A stretch of 64,000 nt of DNA from Natrialbaceae archaeon Tc-Br11_E2g14 (GTDB taxonomy: Archaea > Halobacteriota > Halobacteria > Halobacteriales > Natrialbaceae), in the NCBI GenBank assembly GCA_001564275.1, contig LKND01000003.1:1-64000 (forward strand). Direction: 5' to 3'. The translations under genes were made by a program, and so were the position numbers. Positions 38,744 to 48,697 of the stretch are shown here, in pieces (positions within the stretch are counted from its first letter, which is position 1; each line of letters opens with the position of its first letter). The notes beneath the pieces were generated by a model. That model made no database searches. It was not told where the DNA came from and was given only the letters and a program-made list of their open reading frames with translations.

Positions 38744-39715
38744 ATGGCAACAGCCCCCTTCGATCAGGTCGACGTCGACTACGACGACGGCACCGACGAA
38801 TCGCCCGAAGACTACCCGCACATCCACGACAAGATCGAGAAGGCCATCGAGGTCACGCGACAGGGCCTCGAGCAGTACGAGAACCCCGCCGTGATGTGGA
38901 CCGGCGGGAAGGACTCCACGCTCGTGCTCTACTTCGTCAAGGAGGTCGCCGACCGCTTCGACCTCGAGGTTCCGCCCGCCATCTTCATCGATCACTACCA
39001 GCACTTCGCGGAGATCCACGACTTCGTCGACCACTGGGCCGAACAGTGGGATCTCGAGGTCATCTACGCCCGCAACGACGACATCGGCGAGTACGTCGAG
39101 GCGAACGACCTCACCCCCGGCGACGACATTCCCGTCGCGGACCTCTCCGAACACAACCGCCACCACGTCGAGCACATCCTCGAGTACGAGGAGGACACGT
39201 TCCCGTTCTTACTCGACACCTACGCCGGCAATCACCTGCTCAAGACCGTCGCCCTCAACGATGCCCTCGAGGCCCACGACGTCGACGGCGTCATCTCGGG
39301 CGTCCGCTGGGACGAACAGGAGGCCCGCGCCGACGAGACGTTCTTCTCGCCGCGTCACGACCCCGAGATCTACCCGCCACACGACCGCGTCCAGCCGATT
39401 TTGCACTTCGAGGAGGCTGCCGTCTGGGAGGCGTTCTGGAACTTCGTCGTCCCCGATACGGTCGAGGCGTTCCCTGACGACGGCTACGTCCCCGAGAGCG
39501 CCGAGGACCTGCCCGAGGGCCTCGAGCCCTTCGACACCCCCGTCTCCCCAAAATACTGGGAGGGGTTCCGCTCACTGGGGAGCGAAATCAGCACCGAAAA
39601 GACCGAAAACGAGCCCGCCTGGTTGCAGGACCTCGAGGGAACGACCGAGCGTGCGGGTCGCGCCCAGGACAAAGAGGACCTGATGGCGCGCCTGCGTGAC
39701 CTCGGGTACATGTAG
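38744..39715 (+). CDS. Phosphoadenosine phosphosulfate reductase family (PP-loop) protein
   Basis: AVMWTGGKDSTLVLYFVKEVADRF PP-loop motif; GVISGVRWDEQEARADETFFSPRHDP. Confidence 0.87.
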   Translation: MATAPFDQVDVDYDDGTDESPEDYPHIHDKIEKAIEVTRQGLEQYENPAVMWTGGKDSTLVLYFVKEVADRFDLEVPPAIFIDHYQHFAEIHDFVDHWAEQWDLEVIYARNDDIGEYVEANDLTPGDDIPVADLSEHNRHHVEHILEYEEDTFPFLLDTYAGNHLLKTVALNDALEAHDVDGVISGVRWDEQEARADETFFSPRHDPEIYPPHDRVQPILHFEEAAVWEAFWNFVVPDTVEAFPDDGYVPESAEDLPEGLEPFDTPVSPKYWEGFRSLGSEISTEKTENEPAWLQDLEGTTERAGRAQDKEDLMARLRDLGYM

Positions 39716-39889
39716 GTGCTCCCTCACAAATTTCCGGACGAAACTACAACAATCGAATCGTATAGCTACAAAAACAGTATCGCTGATTTTTGGCACCTGA
39801 ACGTCTATACATACCGTATTTGGAAATGGCCGGGCTACTCCGTATTCCGGCAGCAGTCTCGAGTTCGGATATGAACCACGGCAATAACT

Positions 39890-39952
39890 GACAGGACTAA
39901 CCTGCCGGCTCGGAGCAGTCGTTCGCGCCGCCGACAGGAGTGACCTGCCGGC
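39890..39952. repeat. Pair of 20-bp direct repeats GACAGGA(C/G)T(A/G)ACCTGCCGGC
   Basis: 39890-39909 and 39933-39952 match at 18 of 20 positions; intergenic, 3' of the PP-loop gene. Confidence 0.6.
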
Positions 39953-40034
39953 CCAGGGAAGCCGCTTCGACCACGGATCGCTAGCCGGTCACCACGGGCT
40001 CGAGCAGGCCCGTCGATTTGAACTCGCTACGCGA

Positions 40035-40244
40035 TCACCGCGTCGCTCGGTGCTCGCCGTGTTTGACGCCGATGGCGAGCATAACCACGCCGAAAAGCGC
40101 CATCGAGGGCAGCACCATCATCATGATCGTCTGAGTCGTCATCGGTGCCATCGGCGTCACTGCTGGCAGAACGAACAGCGTTCCAACGCCGACGGCAACC
40201 ACGGCCACGAACGCCGCGATCGTCTTGGTCAAATCGAGTGTCAT
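40035..40244 (-). CDS. Small two-TM haloarchaeal membrane protein
   Basis: MTLDLTKTIAAFVAVVAVGVGTLFVLPAVTPMAPMTTQTIMMMVLPSMALFGVVMLAIGVKHGEHRATR. Confidence 0.65.
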   Translation of the reverse strand: MTLDLTKTIAAFVAVVAVGVGTLFVLPAVTPMAPMTTQTIMMMVLPSMALFGVVMLAIGVKHGEHRATR

Positions 40245-40417
40245 GCCCCCACGTAAGTGTCGATGGGCCCTAATGGTATCGGGAACCGGCAGGCGAGACC
40301 ACCGTCCACAGCCCGATCCGACGATCGACACGCAACGACGGGTGTCCCTGCGGCCTGCAGGCGACGAATGGGTGGGGTACCCATAGGTTCAATTGACTCG
40401 AGTGCACGCACTCCGAC

Positions 40418-42409
40418 ATGCCACCGGACGTTGCGACGTATCTCCACGCCAGAGCCACCAAGGGACCCAGCCTCGCCCCTGACGGACGACTCGCCTTTCG
40501 CAGCGACACCACGGGGACGATGCAGTGCTGGTCGCTCGAGGAACCAGGTGCGTGGCCAACCCAACAGACGTTCGGGGACGAGCGCGTCTCCTTCGTCGAG
40601 TGGTCCCCAGCGGGCGATCGCCTCGCCTTCGGCATGGACGCTGGCGCAAACGAGCGAGACCAGCTGTTCACGATCGATCCAGCGACCCGCGAGGTCGACC
40701 AGTTGACCGACCGCCCGGACGCCATCCACGCCTGGGGCGGCTTCAGCCCCGATGGCACGCAAGTCGCGTTCGCCGCCAACCGTCGCGACACGGCCGTTTT
40801 CGACCTGTACGTACAGGACCTCGAGGGTGGAGCCGACGCGGAGCCGACACTCGTTGCGACTGGCCAGGACGTGAGCCGGCGCGAAGATGGCGGCCGACTC
40901 TTCGTCGCCGGCTGGAGCCCTGACGGGGCGACCCTGCTCGCGGGTGAGTCACACGCCAGTTCCGACGAGGACCTGTTCGCGGTCGACGTCGCCACCGGCG
41001 ACGCCACCCACCTGACGCCACACGACGGCCACGTTCGCTATCGGCATCCGACGATCGGCCCGGACGGCGATGGGGTCTACTGCTGTAGTGACGCCCGGAG
41101 CGACACCCTCGAGCTCGTGCGGATCGAGGTGGCCTCGGGCGCGCTCGAGCCGGTCGAAATCGAGCGACGCGGCGACAACCCCGATCCCGGTTCACGCGCC
41201 AGCCTGGCGGACTGGAGCGTCGATGGACTCGCCCTCGATGCCGAAACCGGCCGGCTGTGTCTCACCAGAAACGTCGATGGCTATTCGGTCCTGCTGGCAG
41301 GGAGTCTGGTCGACCCGGAAACGGCCACGATTTGGCCGGTCGAGACGCCCTCCGGTGTCGTCCAGGACCTGACGATTGGCGCGGACGGTCGGCGGGCCGT
41401 CATGACCGTCTCCGCGACGAACCTGAACTACTCCATCTACACGCTCGAGTTGGGGCCGTTCGATCCGTCCTCGAGGGAGGGTGGGGCCCACGGCTCGAAC
41501 ACTGAGACACCGTCGAGTGAGGACACACAGTCGAGCGACGGCCAACTGGGCGTGGAGGCACTCGAGCGCTGGACCGTTCCCTCGCCCGGTGGGGTTCCCC
41601 TCGAGCGCTACCACGTTCCCGACCTGATCCGGTACGAAACGTTCGATGGACGGGAGATCCCGGCGTACGTCACTCTTCCCCCGAGTGACGCTGAAAACGA
41701 AGAACCGGTCCCGGTGATCGTCGACATCCACGGCGGTCCCCACTCCCAGCGTCGCCCCTCCTGGCGCAACCGACCGATCCGTCAGTACCTCCTCGAGCAG
41801 GGTTACGCGATCTTCGAGCCGAACGTGCGGGGGTCCGCGGGGTACGGAGCCGAATACGCCGCCCTCGACGACGTCGAAAAGCGCATGGACTCGGTCCGTG
41901 ACGTCGCGGCGGGCGTCGACTGGCTCGAGGCTCACCCGGCCATCGACAGCGAGAAAATCGTCTGTTACGGGCGCTCCTACGGCGGCTTCATGGTCCTGGC
42001 CTGTATCACCGAGTACCCCGATCTGTGGGCCGCCGCCGTCGACTTCGTCGGCATCGCCAACTGGGTCACCTTCCTCGAGAACACGGGCGAGTACCGTCGG
42101 TCCCACCGGGAAGCCGAGTACGGGTCTCTCGAGGACGATCGGGCGTTCCTCGAGTCGATCAGCCCGATCCACGACGTCGAACGGATCGAGTGCCCCCTGT
42201 TCGTTCAACACGGCGCAAACGATCCGCGGGTGCCAGTGGCGGAGGCTCGCCAGATCGCCGACGCCGTCGCCGAACAGGGCGTTCCGGTCGAAACCTGTAT
42301 CTTCGAGGACGAGGGCCACCACACGACCAAACGCGAGAATCGGATCGAGCAGTTCGAGCGCATTGTGGCGTTCCTCGAGGAACACGTCCCCCCAGCGGGC
42401 GGTGAGTGA
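40418..42409 (+). CDS. S9 family peptidase (prolyl oligopeptidase/acylaminoacyl peptidase type)
   Basis: N-terminal WD/beta-propeller-like region, C-terminal VIVDIHGGPHSQ...CYGRSYGGFMVLACITEYPDLW (GxSxGG), HGANDPRVPVAEA, EDEGHH. Confidence 0.93.
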   Translation: MPPDVATYLHARATKGPSLAPDGRLAFRSDTTGTMQCWSLEEPGAWPTQQTFGDERVSFVEWSPAGDRLAFGMDAGANERDQLFTIDPATREVDQLTDRPDAIHAWGGFSPDGTQVAFAANRRDTAVFDLYVQDLEGGADAEPTLVATGQDVSRREDGGRLFVAGWSPDGATLLAGESHASSDEDLFAVDVATGDATHLTPHDGHVRYRHPTIGPDGDGVYCCSDARSDTLELVRIEVASGALEPVEIERRGDNPDPGSRASLADWSVDGLALDAETGRLCLTRNVDGYSVLLAGSLVDPETATIWPVETPSGVVQDLTIGADGRRAVMTVSATNLNYSIYTLELGPFDPSSREGGAHGSNTETPSSEDTQSSDGQLGVEALERWTVPSPGGVPLERYHVPDLIRYETFDGREIPAYVTLPPSDAENEEPVPVIVDIHGGPHSQRRPSWRNRPIRQYLLEQGYAIFEPNVRGSAGYGAEYAALDDVEKRMDSVRDVAAGVDWLEAHPAIDSEKIVCYGRSYGGFMVLACITEYPDLWAAAVDFVGIANWVTFLENTGEYRRSHREAEYGSLEDDRAFLESISPIHDVERIECPLFVQHGANDPRVPVAEARQIADAVAEQGVPVETCIFEDEGHHTTKRENRIEQFERIVAFLEEHVPPAGGE

Positions 42410-42415
42410 TGGCGG

Positions 42416-42940
42416 TCAGACGAGATCCTTCGCCTTCGACCCCACGACTGGGAGTTCGAACCGCTCGCCCTTGTACGCCTTCAGCATCAACACCAGCCAC
42501 AGGATCAACGCCAGTGGGCCGGCGACGAGCCAGAACAGCGCCGTCACGAGACCAAAGCCGGCGGCGAACAGCCAGCCCACCACTGGAATCAGGTCGAGGA
42601 AGATGGCGATCACGCTGAAGACGATGCTGAGTACCGCCAGGCCCCCGAAGACGAGCATGCTCTGGGCGGCGTGAAACCGGACGAACTCGTTTCGCTCCTC
42701 GAGCAGGAAGAAGACGAGGCCGGTTAGGAACCCGAAGAGGTAACACAGCGTCCCCGCGACGTTCTCGTCGAGGCCGCCAACGACTTGGGTTTCGCTGTTC
42801 GTTTCCATCCCCGCCATCGTCGGGTCGTCATGGGACCGGCTAACATCCATCGACGCATCGTCCTCGAGTATCGCTGTCCCGCACCCGCTACAGAACGCGC
42901 TATCCGGGTCCAGTTCCTCCCCACAGGAGTGACAATTCAT
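42416..42940 (-). CDS. Zinc-ribbon plus DUF4870-like membrane protein
   Basis: MNCHSCGEELDPDSAFCSGCGTAIL zinc ribbon and LCYLFGFLTGLVFFLLEERNEFVRFHAAQSMLVFG (DUF4870). Confidence 0.85.
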   Translation of the reverse strand: MNCHSCGEELDPDSAFCSGCGTAILEDDASMDVSRSHDDPTMAGMETNSETQVVGGLDENVAGTLCYLFGFLTGLVFFLLEERNEFVRFHAAQSMLVFGGLAVLSIVFSVIAIFLDLIPVVGWLFAAGFGLVTALFWLVAGPLALILWLVLMLKAYKGERFELPVVGSKAKDLV

Positions 42941-43028
42941 AGCTATTGTGATAACATAACACAGCTTAACTGTTTCGGGTGCGCCCACCCGGAGTCACAC
43001 CAATCCAGGCCCGATCCCCGAGCCCCTG

Positions 43029-43110
43029 GTACGGATCGCTGACCTCACCATCCGCGGATTCACGACCCCGTTGTGGGCACTCGTCGGGGCAAGGTGACAC
43101 GAATTCCGCT
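43029..43110. repeat. Degenerate family P1 repeat
   Basis: gtacggatcgctgacctcacc...gtgggcactcgtcggggcaaggtgacacgaattccg: outer arms match copy 1, centre degraded. Confidence 0.45.
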
Positions 43111-43115
43111 CAGGC

Positions 43116-43192
43116 GGTCTGTTGGAACGGTCCACCGGTGGTTCCCCCTCCCGAATCGGCAATCACCGGGAAACGACGACAGGAAACCGACT
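43116..43192. repeat. Degenerate family P1 repeat, tandem to the preceding copy
   Basis: right arm tcggcaatcaccgggaaacgacgacaggaaaccgac matches the P1 consensus; ends at the stop codon of the adjacent gene. Confidence 0.55.
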
Positions 43193-43680
43193 CACTCCTC
43201 GACGGTAATCGTGATTTCGTCGGTCTCACCAAAGGCGCGGTGGGGGCCATCGGCCAACTGCAAACAGAGGTCGTACTCCCCGGGCTCGAGTTCGATCTCC
43301 CCCTCGGATTGGCCGTCTCCGTAGTGATAGATGCCCTCCTCCTCTTGTGCTTCCCCGGGTCCGGGAATCGTTTCGCCCGTCTCGAAGCACTCGCGGTCGA
43401 TCAGGACGTGTACGTGCCCCTCACCGACGACCGCCTCGCCCGCCGGGGCGAGGTCCACGCCCTCGGCCTCGAATTCCATCTCGACGGGCGAGCTGACCGT
43501 ATCACCGTCTTCAGGAGTGACGAACCGGGCGGCAGCGTCGTCGGGCTGGTCGTCGACGGTTATCTCATCGTCGTCGTCGTCCGTGTCGCCGTCCCCGAGG
43601 CAGCCACTCAACGCGATCGTTCCGACGACAATTGCACCAGTCAGCTGTCGACGGGTCAGGGTGGGTTCGGTTGTTGCCAT
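43192..43680 (-). CDS. DUF4399-like lipoprotein
   Basis: Lipobox ALSGCLGDG; RFVTPEDGDTVSSPVEMEFEAEGVDLAPAGEAVVGEGHVHVLID...LEPGEYDLCLQLADGPHRAF. Confidence 0.82.
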   Translation of the reverse strand: MATTEPTLTRRQLTGAIVVGTIALSGCLGDGDTDDDDDEITVDDQPDDAAARFVTPEDGDTVSSPVEMEFEAEGVDLAPAGEAVVGEGHVHVLIDRECFETGETIPGPGEAQEEEGIYHYGDGQSEGEIELEPGEYDLCLQLADGPHRAFGETDEITITVEE

Positions 43681-43835
43681 GGTCACGATTCGGACCACAC
43701 GCGCTTTAGTATTGTCTACCTAACATATTAACCGGCTTGTACCCACGACCCTGGCGGGTCGACCCGGTATGGGCGATGGCACGCCAACACACACCACCAA
43801 TACAGCTTTACTGGTGGGTCGATCAGGTCTCGACG

Positions 43836-44301
43836 ATGGAACGGAGTACCCCCGCTCCTGATCGAGAAATTTGTCGACAGTGACGACCCAACCGTTGATA
43901 CCGAAGGCGAGGCTGTCGTCCTCGAGTTCGGTGCCGACAGCTATTCGCTGACAACCGAACAGGCCACACAGCTACGCGAGCGACTCGGGACTGCCCTCGC
44001 CGGATGCAGGGAGTTCGCCCACTCAACTGGCACTCGCCGGCCCGATGGTCGGTACGTCGTCGCACGGCGCGAGGGATCCTCGAGCGGCCATCGAAAAGTG
44101 TTCGACTCCTTCGAAGCGCTCGAGAGCCGCTACCGGGATCTCCCATCGGAAATGACCGCGGCTGACGTCGAACAACGGGTCCAGGGGGTGACCGGCAGCC
44201 GCCGGCACCTCCTGCTGTGGCACTTCCTCGAGCATCCGCGCTTCGAGTGTGTCCTCGAGTCTCGACAGCCGCTCACCGTTCGAAAGCTCGAGCACGAGTG
44301 A
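43836..44301 (+). pseudogene. DUF7528-like haloarchaeal protein, apparently frameshifted near its start
   Basis: ATG at 43836 is out of frame with the conserved body VVLEFGADSYSLTTEQATQLRERLGTAL...GRYVVARREGSSSGHRKVFDSFEALESRYRDLPSEMTAADV...GSRRHLLLWHFLEHPRFECVLESRQPLTVRK; deleting one C of the run at 43849-43853 restores it. Confidence 0.5.
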
Positions 44302-44345
44302 GCCGAGGCCGACCGCTTTTGCCCCTGGCACCCCCACTCCCAGAT

Positions 44346-44492
44346 ATGCGAGAGGAAGCCGAAATCCGCGAGCAATACGAGTTCCTGGCCGAGCACTTAG
44401 AGAGCGAGGACATGCGCCACGAGGGCGTCCGTGAGATGTTCACCTACTACAAGCGGGCGCTGGGGTGGGTCCTCGAGGAAGAGCACATGTAA
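44346..44492 (+). CDS. Small conserved haloarchaeal protein (48 aa)
   Basis: MREEAEIREQYEFLAEHLESEDMRHEGVREMFTYYKRALGWVLEEEHM. Confidence 0.55.
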   Translation: MREEAEIREQYEFLAEHLESEDMRHEGVREMFTYYKRALGWVLEEEHM

Positions 44493-44654
44493 CGGGGCGG
44501 TTCGGATCGAGTCAGCGCTGATAGCCCGCTTCACGCTCGATTGGGTCGCCGACGCAGTAGCACCGAGATCCATACCAATCGTCCAAACCATCCGAGCCAG
44601 CCCACTGCCGTCGCTCGAGGACGATGACCGACGAAAGCGCAAAATCCAACCGGC

Positions 44655-45458
44655 TCAGACGAGGCTCTCGAAATCGTCGAGTGCGTAGCTTGGCTCCGCG
44701 CCACGGCGATCGAGCGTCTCGTTCGCGAGCAGCCAGTAGACGACCGACAGGGCCTTCCGACCCTTGTTGTTCGTCGGCACGACGAGGTCGACGTTGCTCG
44801 TCTGGTTGTTCGAGTCACACATCGCGATGACGGGAATGCCAACCGTGATGGCCTCTTTGACCGCCTGGGCGTCACCGATCGGGTCCGTGACGACCACAAC
44901 GTCCGGCTCGATGTAGCCGTCGTACTTGGGGTTCGTCAGCGTCCCCGGGATGAATCGCCCGGTGCGGGCACGCGCGCCCACCGCCTCGGCGAACTTCTCG
45001 GCCGGGAACCGACCGTACTGGCGGCTCGAGGTGACGAGAATCTGCTCTGGCGCGTAGTTCGCCAGGAAGTCCGCGGCCGTGCGGATGCGGCTGTCCGTCT
45101 TCGAGACGTCGAGCACGTAGAGACCGTCGGTACGGACGCGGTGGATGAACCGCTCCATGTCCTTGGTCTTTTGCTGGGTGCCGATGTGGACACCGGCGCC
45201 GAGGTAGTCCTCGACGGGGATCAGCAGGTCGGCCTCCTCGTCGCTCATGACGTCGTCGTCGAGCGTCGGGCCGGCTGGTTCGTCCGCGGCCGCGGCCTCG
45301 TCAGCCTCGGTCGCGTCGGGCGTTTCGTCTGCGGGTTCGACAGCCTCCTCGTCGGCGGGTTCGGCGGCGGGTCCGGCCCCTTCGGCCGGCTCCTCGTCGA
45401 TCTCCGCCTCGGCGGCGTCGAGCCCCTCCTGTTGTGCGTTTGCGTTGTCCTCAGTCAT
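44655..45458 (-). CDS. rpsB: 30S ribosomal protein S2
   Basis: [57 protein letters not shown]. Confidence 0.97.
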   Translation of the reverse strand: MTEDNANAQQEGLDAAEAEIDEEPAEGAGPAAEPADEEAVEPADETPDATEADEAAAADEPAGPTLDDDVMSDEEADLLIPVEDYLGAGVHIGTQQKTKDMERFIHRVRTDGLYVLDVSKTDSRIRTAADFLANYAPEQILVTSSRQYGRFPAEKFAEAVGARARTGRFIPGTLTNPKYDGYIEPDVVVVTDPIGDAQAVKEAITVGIPVIAMCDSNNQTSNVDLVVPTNNKGRKALSVVYWLLANETLDRRGAEPSYALDDFESLV

Positions 45459-45461
45459 GGT

Positions 45462-46667
45462 TCATGTTGCGTCGTCCGCGATGCGGATGAGCTCGTTGAG
45501 CTTGGCGGTGCGCTCGCCACCGACCGCGCCCGTCTTGATGAACGGGACGTCGGTTGCCACGGCGAGGTGTGCGATGGTCGTATCCTCGGTTTCGCCCGAA
45601 CGATGGGAGACGATCGACTCGTAGCCATGTTCCCGAGCGAGTTCGATCGCGTCGAAGGCGTCGGTCAGCGTCCCGATCTGGTTCGGCTTGATCAGAATGC
45701 TGTTGGCCGCACCGAGTTCGATCCCCTCGGCGAGGCGCTCGGTGTTGGTGACGAACAGGTCGTCACCGCACACCAGCGTCCGGTCGCCGACCTCCTCTGT
45801 GAGGTCGGCAAAGCCCTCGTAGTCGTTCTCGTCGAGGGGGTCCTCGACGTAGACGAGGTCGTACTCCTCGACCAGGTCGGCGATGTAGTCGATCTGCTCG
45901 TCAGTATCCCGGACGGTGTCGCTGTAGACGTAGCCGCCTTCCGCCTCGTCATACATCTCCGCGGCGGCGACGTCGAGTCCGAAGCCGATCTCGAAGCCGA
46001 CCTCGTCCTCGACCGTCGAAACGGCTTCCTCGACGATCTCGAAGGCCTCGCTGTCGTCGACCGACGGCGCCCAGGCTCCTTCGTCACCCTTGCCGGCGGG
46101 GACGTCCCGCTCGTGAAGCAGGTCGGAGACCTCGGCGTGGACGGCCGCGTTCGCGAACACCGCGTCGGCGATGCTCGGCGCGCCAACCGGGGCAGCGAGG
46201 AACTCCTGGATGTCCGTCGCGTCGGCGGCGTGTTCACCGCCCCCGATGACGTTCCCCAGGGGAACCGGGAAGTTCTCGCCGCGGAACGCCCCACCGAGGT
46301 GCTGGAACAGCGGTGCGCCCAGCACGTCCGCACCCGCCTTCGCGGCGGCCATCGAGATGGCGACCGCGCTGTTGGCGCCGATCTCGGAGAAGTCGTCGGT
46401 GCCGTCTGCGGCTCGCAGGATTCCATCGACCTCGCGCTGGTTGCCGGCGAAGGCCTCGCCGACCAGTCGCGGGACGGCGTGTTCACGAGCGGCAGCGATG
46501 GCCTCGCCTGCCGATCGTTCGATCGCCTCGAACTCGCCCGTGCTCGCCCCCGAGGGTGCGGCGGCGCGGCCGAACCCACCGCTCTCGGTGAGAACGTCCG
46601 CTTCGACCGTGGGGTTCCCACGGGAGTCGAGGACCTCACGCAGCCGAATGTCGGTGATACGCGTCAT
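45462..46667 (-). CDS. eno: Enolase
   Basis: [41 protein letters not shown]...[35 protein letters not shown]...[18 protein letters not shown]. Confidence 0.98.
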   Translation of the reverse strand: MTRITDIRLREVLDSRGNPTVEADVLTESGGFGRAAAPSGASTGEFEAIERSAGEAIAAAREHAVPRLVGEAFAGNQREVDGILRAADGTDDFSEIGANSAVAISMAAAKAGADVLGAPLFQHLGGAFRGENFPVPLGNVIGGGEHAADATDIQEFLAAPVGAPSIADAVFANAAVHAEVSDLLHERDVPAGKGDEGAWAPSVDDSEAFEIVEEAVSTVEDEVGFEIGFGLDVAAAEMYDEAEGGYVYSDTVRDTDEQIDYIADLVEEYDLVYVEDPLDENDYEGFADLTEEVGDRTLVCGDDLFVTNTERLAEGIELGAANSILIKPNQIGTLTDAFDAIELAREHGYESIVSHRSGETEDTTIAHLAVATDVPFIKTGAVGGERTAKLNELIRIADDAT

Positions 46668-46843
46668 TTCGATCCCCGATGCACCGTGAAGGGCAAGACC
46701 CCGGCGTCGTACTCCTCGGCGGCGACCAGGATCGGCTCGTGTTGCTCGGTGTCGATCAGGACTGGCGCCCCGTAGGACACCTGCAGCGCTCGAGCGCCCA
46801 GGATGCGTGCCTTCTCGTATCGATTGTGGCGTTGTTCTTGCAT
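46664..46843 (-). CDS. rpoK: DNA-directed RNA polymerase subunit K
   Basis: [24 protein letters not shown], position in conserved operon. Confidence 0.92.
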   Translation of the reverse strand: MQEQRHNRYEKARILGARALQVSYGAPVLIDTEQHEPILVAAEEYDAGVLPFTVHRGSK

Positions 46844-46844
46844 G

Positions 46845-47039
46845 TTACTGGTAGGGTGAGACGACATCGACGAGGTCGGTGTGACTGACGAGCATGCGTC
46901 GACAGCAAAAGCGGTCGACACCGAGTTCATCGAGGACCGCCTCTGGGTCCTCGTCGCCCTCGTTTGCGCGCTCGTCGAACTCCTCCCAGTGCTCGCCGAC
47001 GACGTTACCGCACGTGAAACACCGGACCGGTACCATCAT
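46845..47039 (-). CDS. rpoN: DNA-directed RNA polymerase subunit N
   Basis: [21 protein letters not shown]...[23 protein letters not shown]. Confidence 0.97.
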   Translation of the reverse strand: MMVPVRCFTCGNVVGEHWEEFDERANEGDEDPEAVLDELGVDRFCCRRMLVSHTDLVDVVSPYQ

Positions 47040-47051
47040 ATCTTGACCACC

Positions 47052-47450
47052 TCAGCGGTAGGATTTCTGGTAGCGGGCCCGGGCACCGGGTCCACCCCAC
47101 TTCTTTGGTTCGGACTGGCGAACGTCGTTGACCAGCAGCGAGCGATCGAACTCCATGTAGGCGTCCCGGAGTTCCGCGTCGTTCGTATGCTGGACGATCC
47201 CGCGTGCGATGGCGGTGCGGACGGCGTTTGCCTGGCCGCTGACGCCGCCACCCTCGACGTGGACCTCGACGTCGATGCCGTCGCGGAGTTCATCGCCCGC
47301 GATGCGGAACGGCTCGAGCATCTTCAGTCGCGAACTCGCTGGTTCGACCAGCTCGACTGGCTGGGAGTTGATGCGCACGCGACCCTCGCCCTCGCGTACG
47401 GTGACGCGGGCGACGGCCGTCTTCTTCTTTCCACTCGTGTTCGTTACCAT
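47052..47450 (-). CDS. 30S ribosomal protein S9
   Basis: [29 protein letters not shown]...[13 protein letters not shown]. Confidence 0.96.
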   Translation of the reverse strand: MVTNTSGKKKTAVARVTVREGEGRVRINSQPVELVEPASSRLKMLEPFRIAGDELRDGIDVEVHVEGGGVSGQANAVRTAIARGIVQHTNDAELRDAYMEFDRSLLVNDVRQSEPKKWGGPGARARYQKSYR

Positions 47451-47893
47451 GTCGGGGTAGCACCTAGCTGTTCGGAGACTTCGTGTAAGTGGACGAAGCG
47501 GATGTTCGACAGTCGATCGAGCGACGTGCCCTCGAGCACTTCGGCCTCGTAGTCGTCGTCGCCTTCGTAGGGGTTGCCCACATAGACGCGAACGTTCGAG
47601 AGTGCCTCGCGGCCACGGGGTTTCTTGTACGGCAGCATGCCCCGGACCGAACGTTTGAGGAGGGCGTCCGGACGGCGCGGGTACATCGGCCCCTTGTCGG
47701 AGCCGAGCCCGATGCGGGTCCGGTAGGTCTCGAAGATGTCGTTCTTGTCGCCGGTGATGACGGCGTCTTCGGCGTTGACCACGGCGACGGCCTCGCCAGC
47801 GAGGGCGCGCTGGGCGACCTCACTGGCGACGCGACCCATGATGCAGTCGCGGGCCTCGACGACGACGTCGGCGTCGTATTCGGCGACGGACAT
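47444..47893 (-). CDS. 50S ribosomal protein L13
   Basis: [35 protein letters not shown]...[26 protein letters not shown]. Confidence 0.95.
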   Translation of the reverse strand: MSVAEYDADVVVEARDCIMGRVASEVAQRALAGEAVAVVNAEDAVITGDKNDIFETYRTRIGLGSDKGPMYPRRPDALLKRSVRGMLPYKKPRGREALSNVRVYVGNPYEGDDDYEAEVLEGTSLDRLSNIRFVHLHEVSEQLGATPTW

Positions 47894-48246
47894 CAGGCGA
47901 TCACCCGGACGTTCGAACCCTCGGGGTTCTCCTCGAGCAATTGCTCGAGGGGAACCGGGTCGCCGACCTGTTCGATCTTGGTCTCGGCCGACGACGAAAA
48001 GTCGACGGCAGCGACGGTGACGTTCTTTTGCAGTGCGCCGGAACCCAGCACCTTGCCGGGAACGACGACGGTCTCTTCCTCACGGGCGTACCGCTCGATC
48101 CGCCCCAGGTTGACTTCCGCGTGGTTGCGGCGGGGCTTCTCGAGACGATCCGCGATATCTCGCCAGACGGCGGCGTCCCGCTGTCGGGACGTCGACTTCA
48201 ACTCGGCGATGAGATCGGTGAGTCTCGGATTGGTTTTCGTACTCAT
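47893..48246 (-). CDS. 50S ribosomal protein L18e
   Basis: [48 protein letters not shown]. Confidence 0.94.
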   Translation of the reverse strand: MSTKTNPRLTDLIAELKSTSRQRDAAVWRDIADRLEKPRRNHAEVNLGRIERYAREEETVVVPGKVLGSGALQKNVTVAAVDFSSSAETKIEQVGDPVPLEQLLEENPEGSNVRVIA

Positions 48247-48343
48247 TGGTTTCCTCCAGATGGAGTCTGGACAGCAGTGGTGACGCAGTGGTCTCGAGCC
48301 GGTGTGGTGACTCGAAAAGACGACTGCGTCGGATCGGAGAAGT

Positions 48344-48365
48344 GATGCAGGGAGCAGGATTTGAA
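48344..48365 (-). other. Duplicated 22-bp tRNA-Leu 3'-end sequence (candidate att-like scar or tRNA remnant)
   Basis: tgcagggagcaggatttgaacc identical to the 3' end of the adjacent tRNA-Leu; flanking sequence does not complete a clear cloverleaf. Confidence 0.5.
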
Positions 48366-48447
48366 CCGCCGGGAGACGGTCGGCCTCCCGTGGCTCGAAT
48401 CTGCCCGGTCCATTTTCACGGCTCTTCCGTTGGGTCGAGCCGAAAAA

Positions 48448-48532
48448 TGCAGGGAGCAGGATTTGAACCTGCGGACTCCTACGAGACAGCGCCCTGAACG
48501 CTGCGCCGTTGGCCAGACTTGGCTATCCCTGC
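48448..48532 (-). tRNA. tRNA-Leu (anticodon CAG)
   Basis: Minus strand GCAGGGATAGCCAAGTCTGG...CAGCG-TTCAGGG-CGCTG...GCAGG-TTCAAAT-CCTGC-TCCCTGC-A; long variable arm. Confidence 0.9.
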
Positions 48533-48697
48533 TCGCACTTCTCCGTACCCGTCGCCCCGTAAAACCCCTTTCGATTTTGCCAGCCCCGTGGCTCCCGCTT
48601 ACGTCGCTCGCGACATCGGGGGCCTGCGTCGTGGGCCGGCGTGGGTGGGTGAGGCGATGGGTCATTGTGATTGGTTGTGATTCGGGTGAAAGCGATG

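Noticed and set aside
48344-48440. Second complete tRNA gene upstream of tRNA-Leu
   Set aside because: Only the 3' acceptor/T-loop part matches; the T stem does not pair (ggcgg/cctgc) and no anticodon arm is evident, so it was reported only as a duplicated 3' end.
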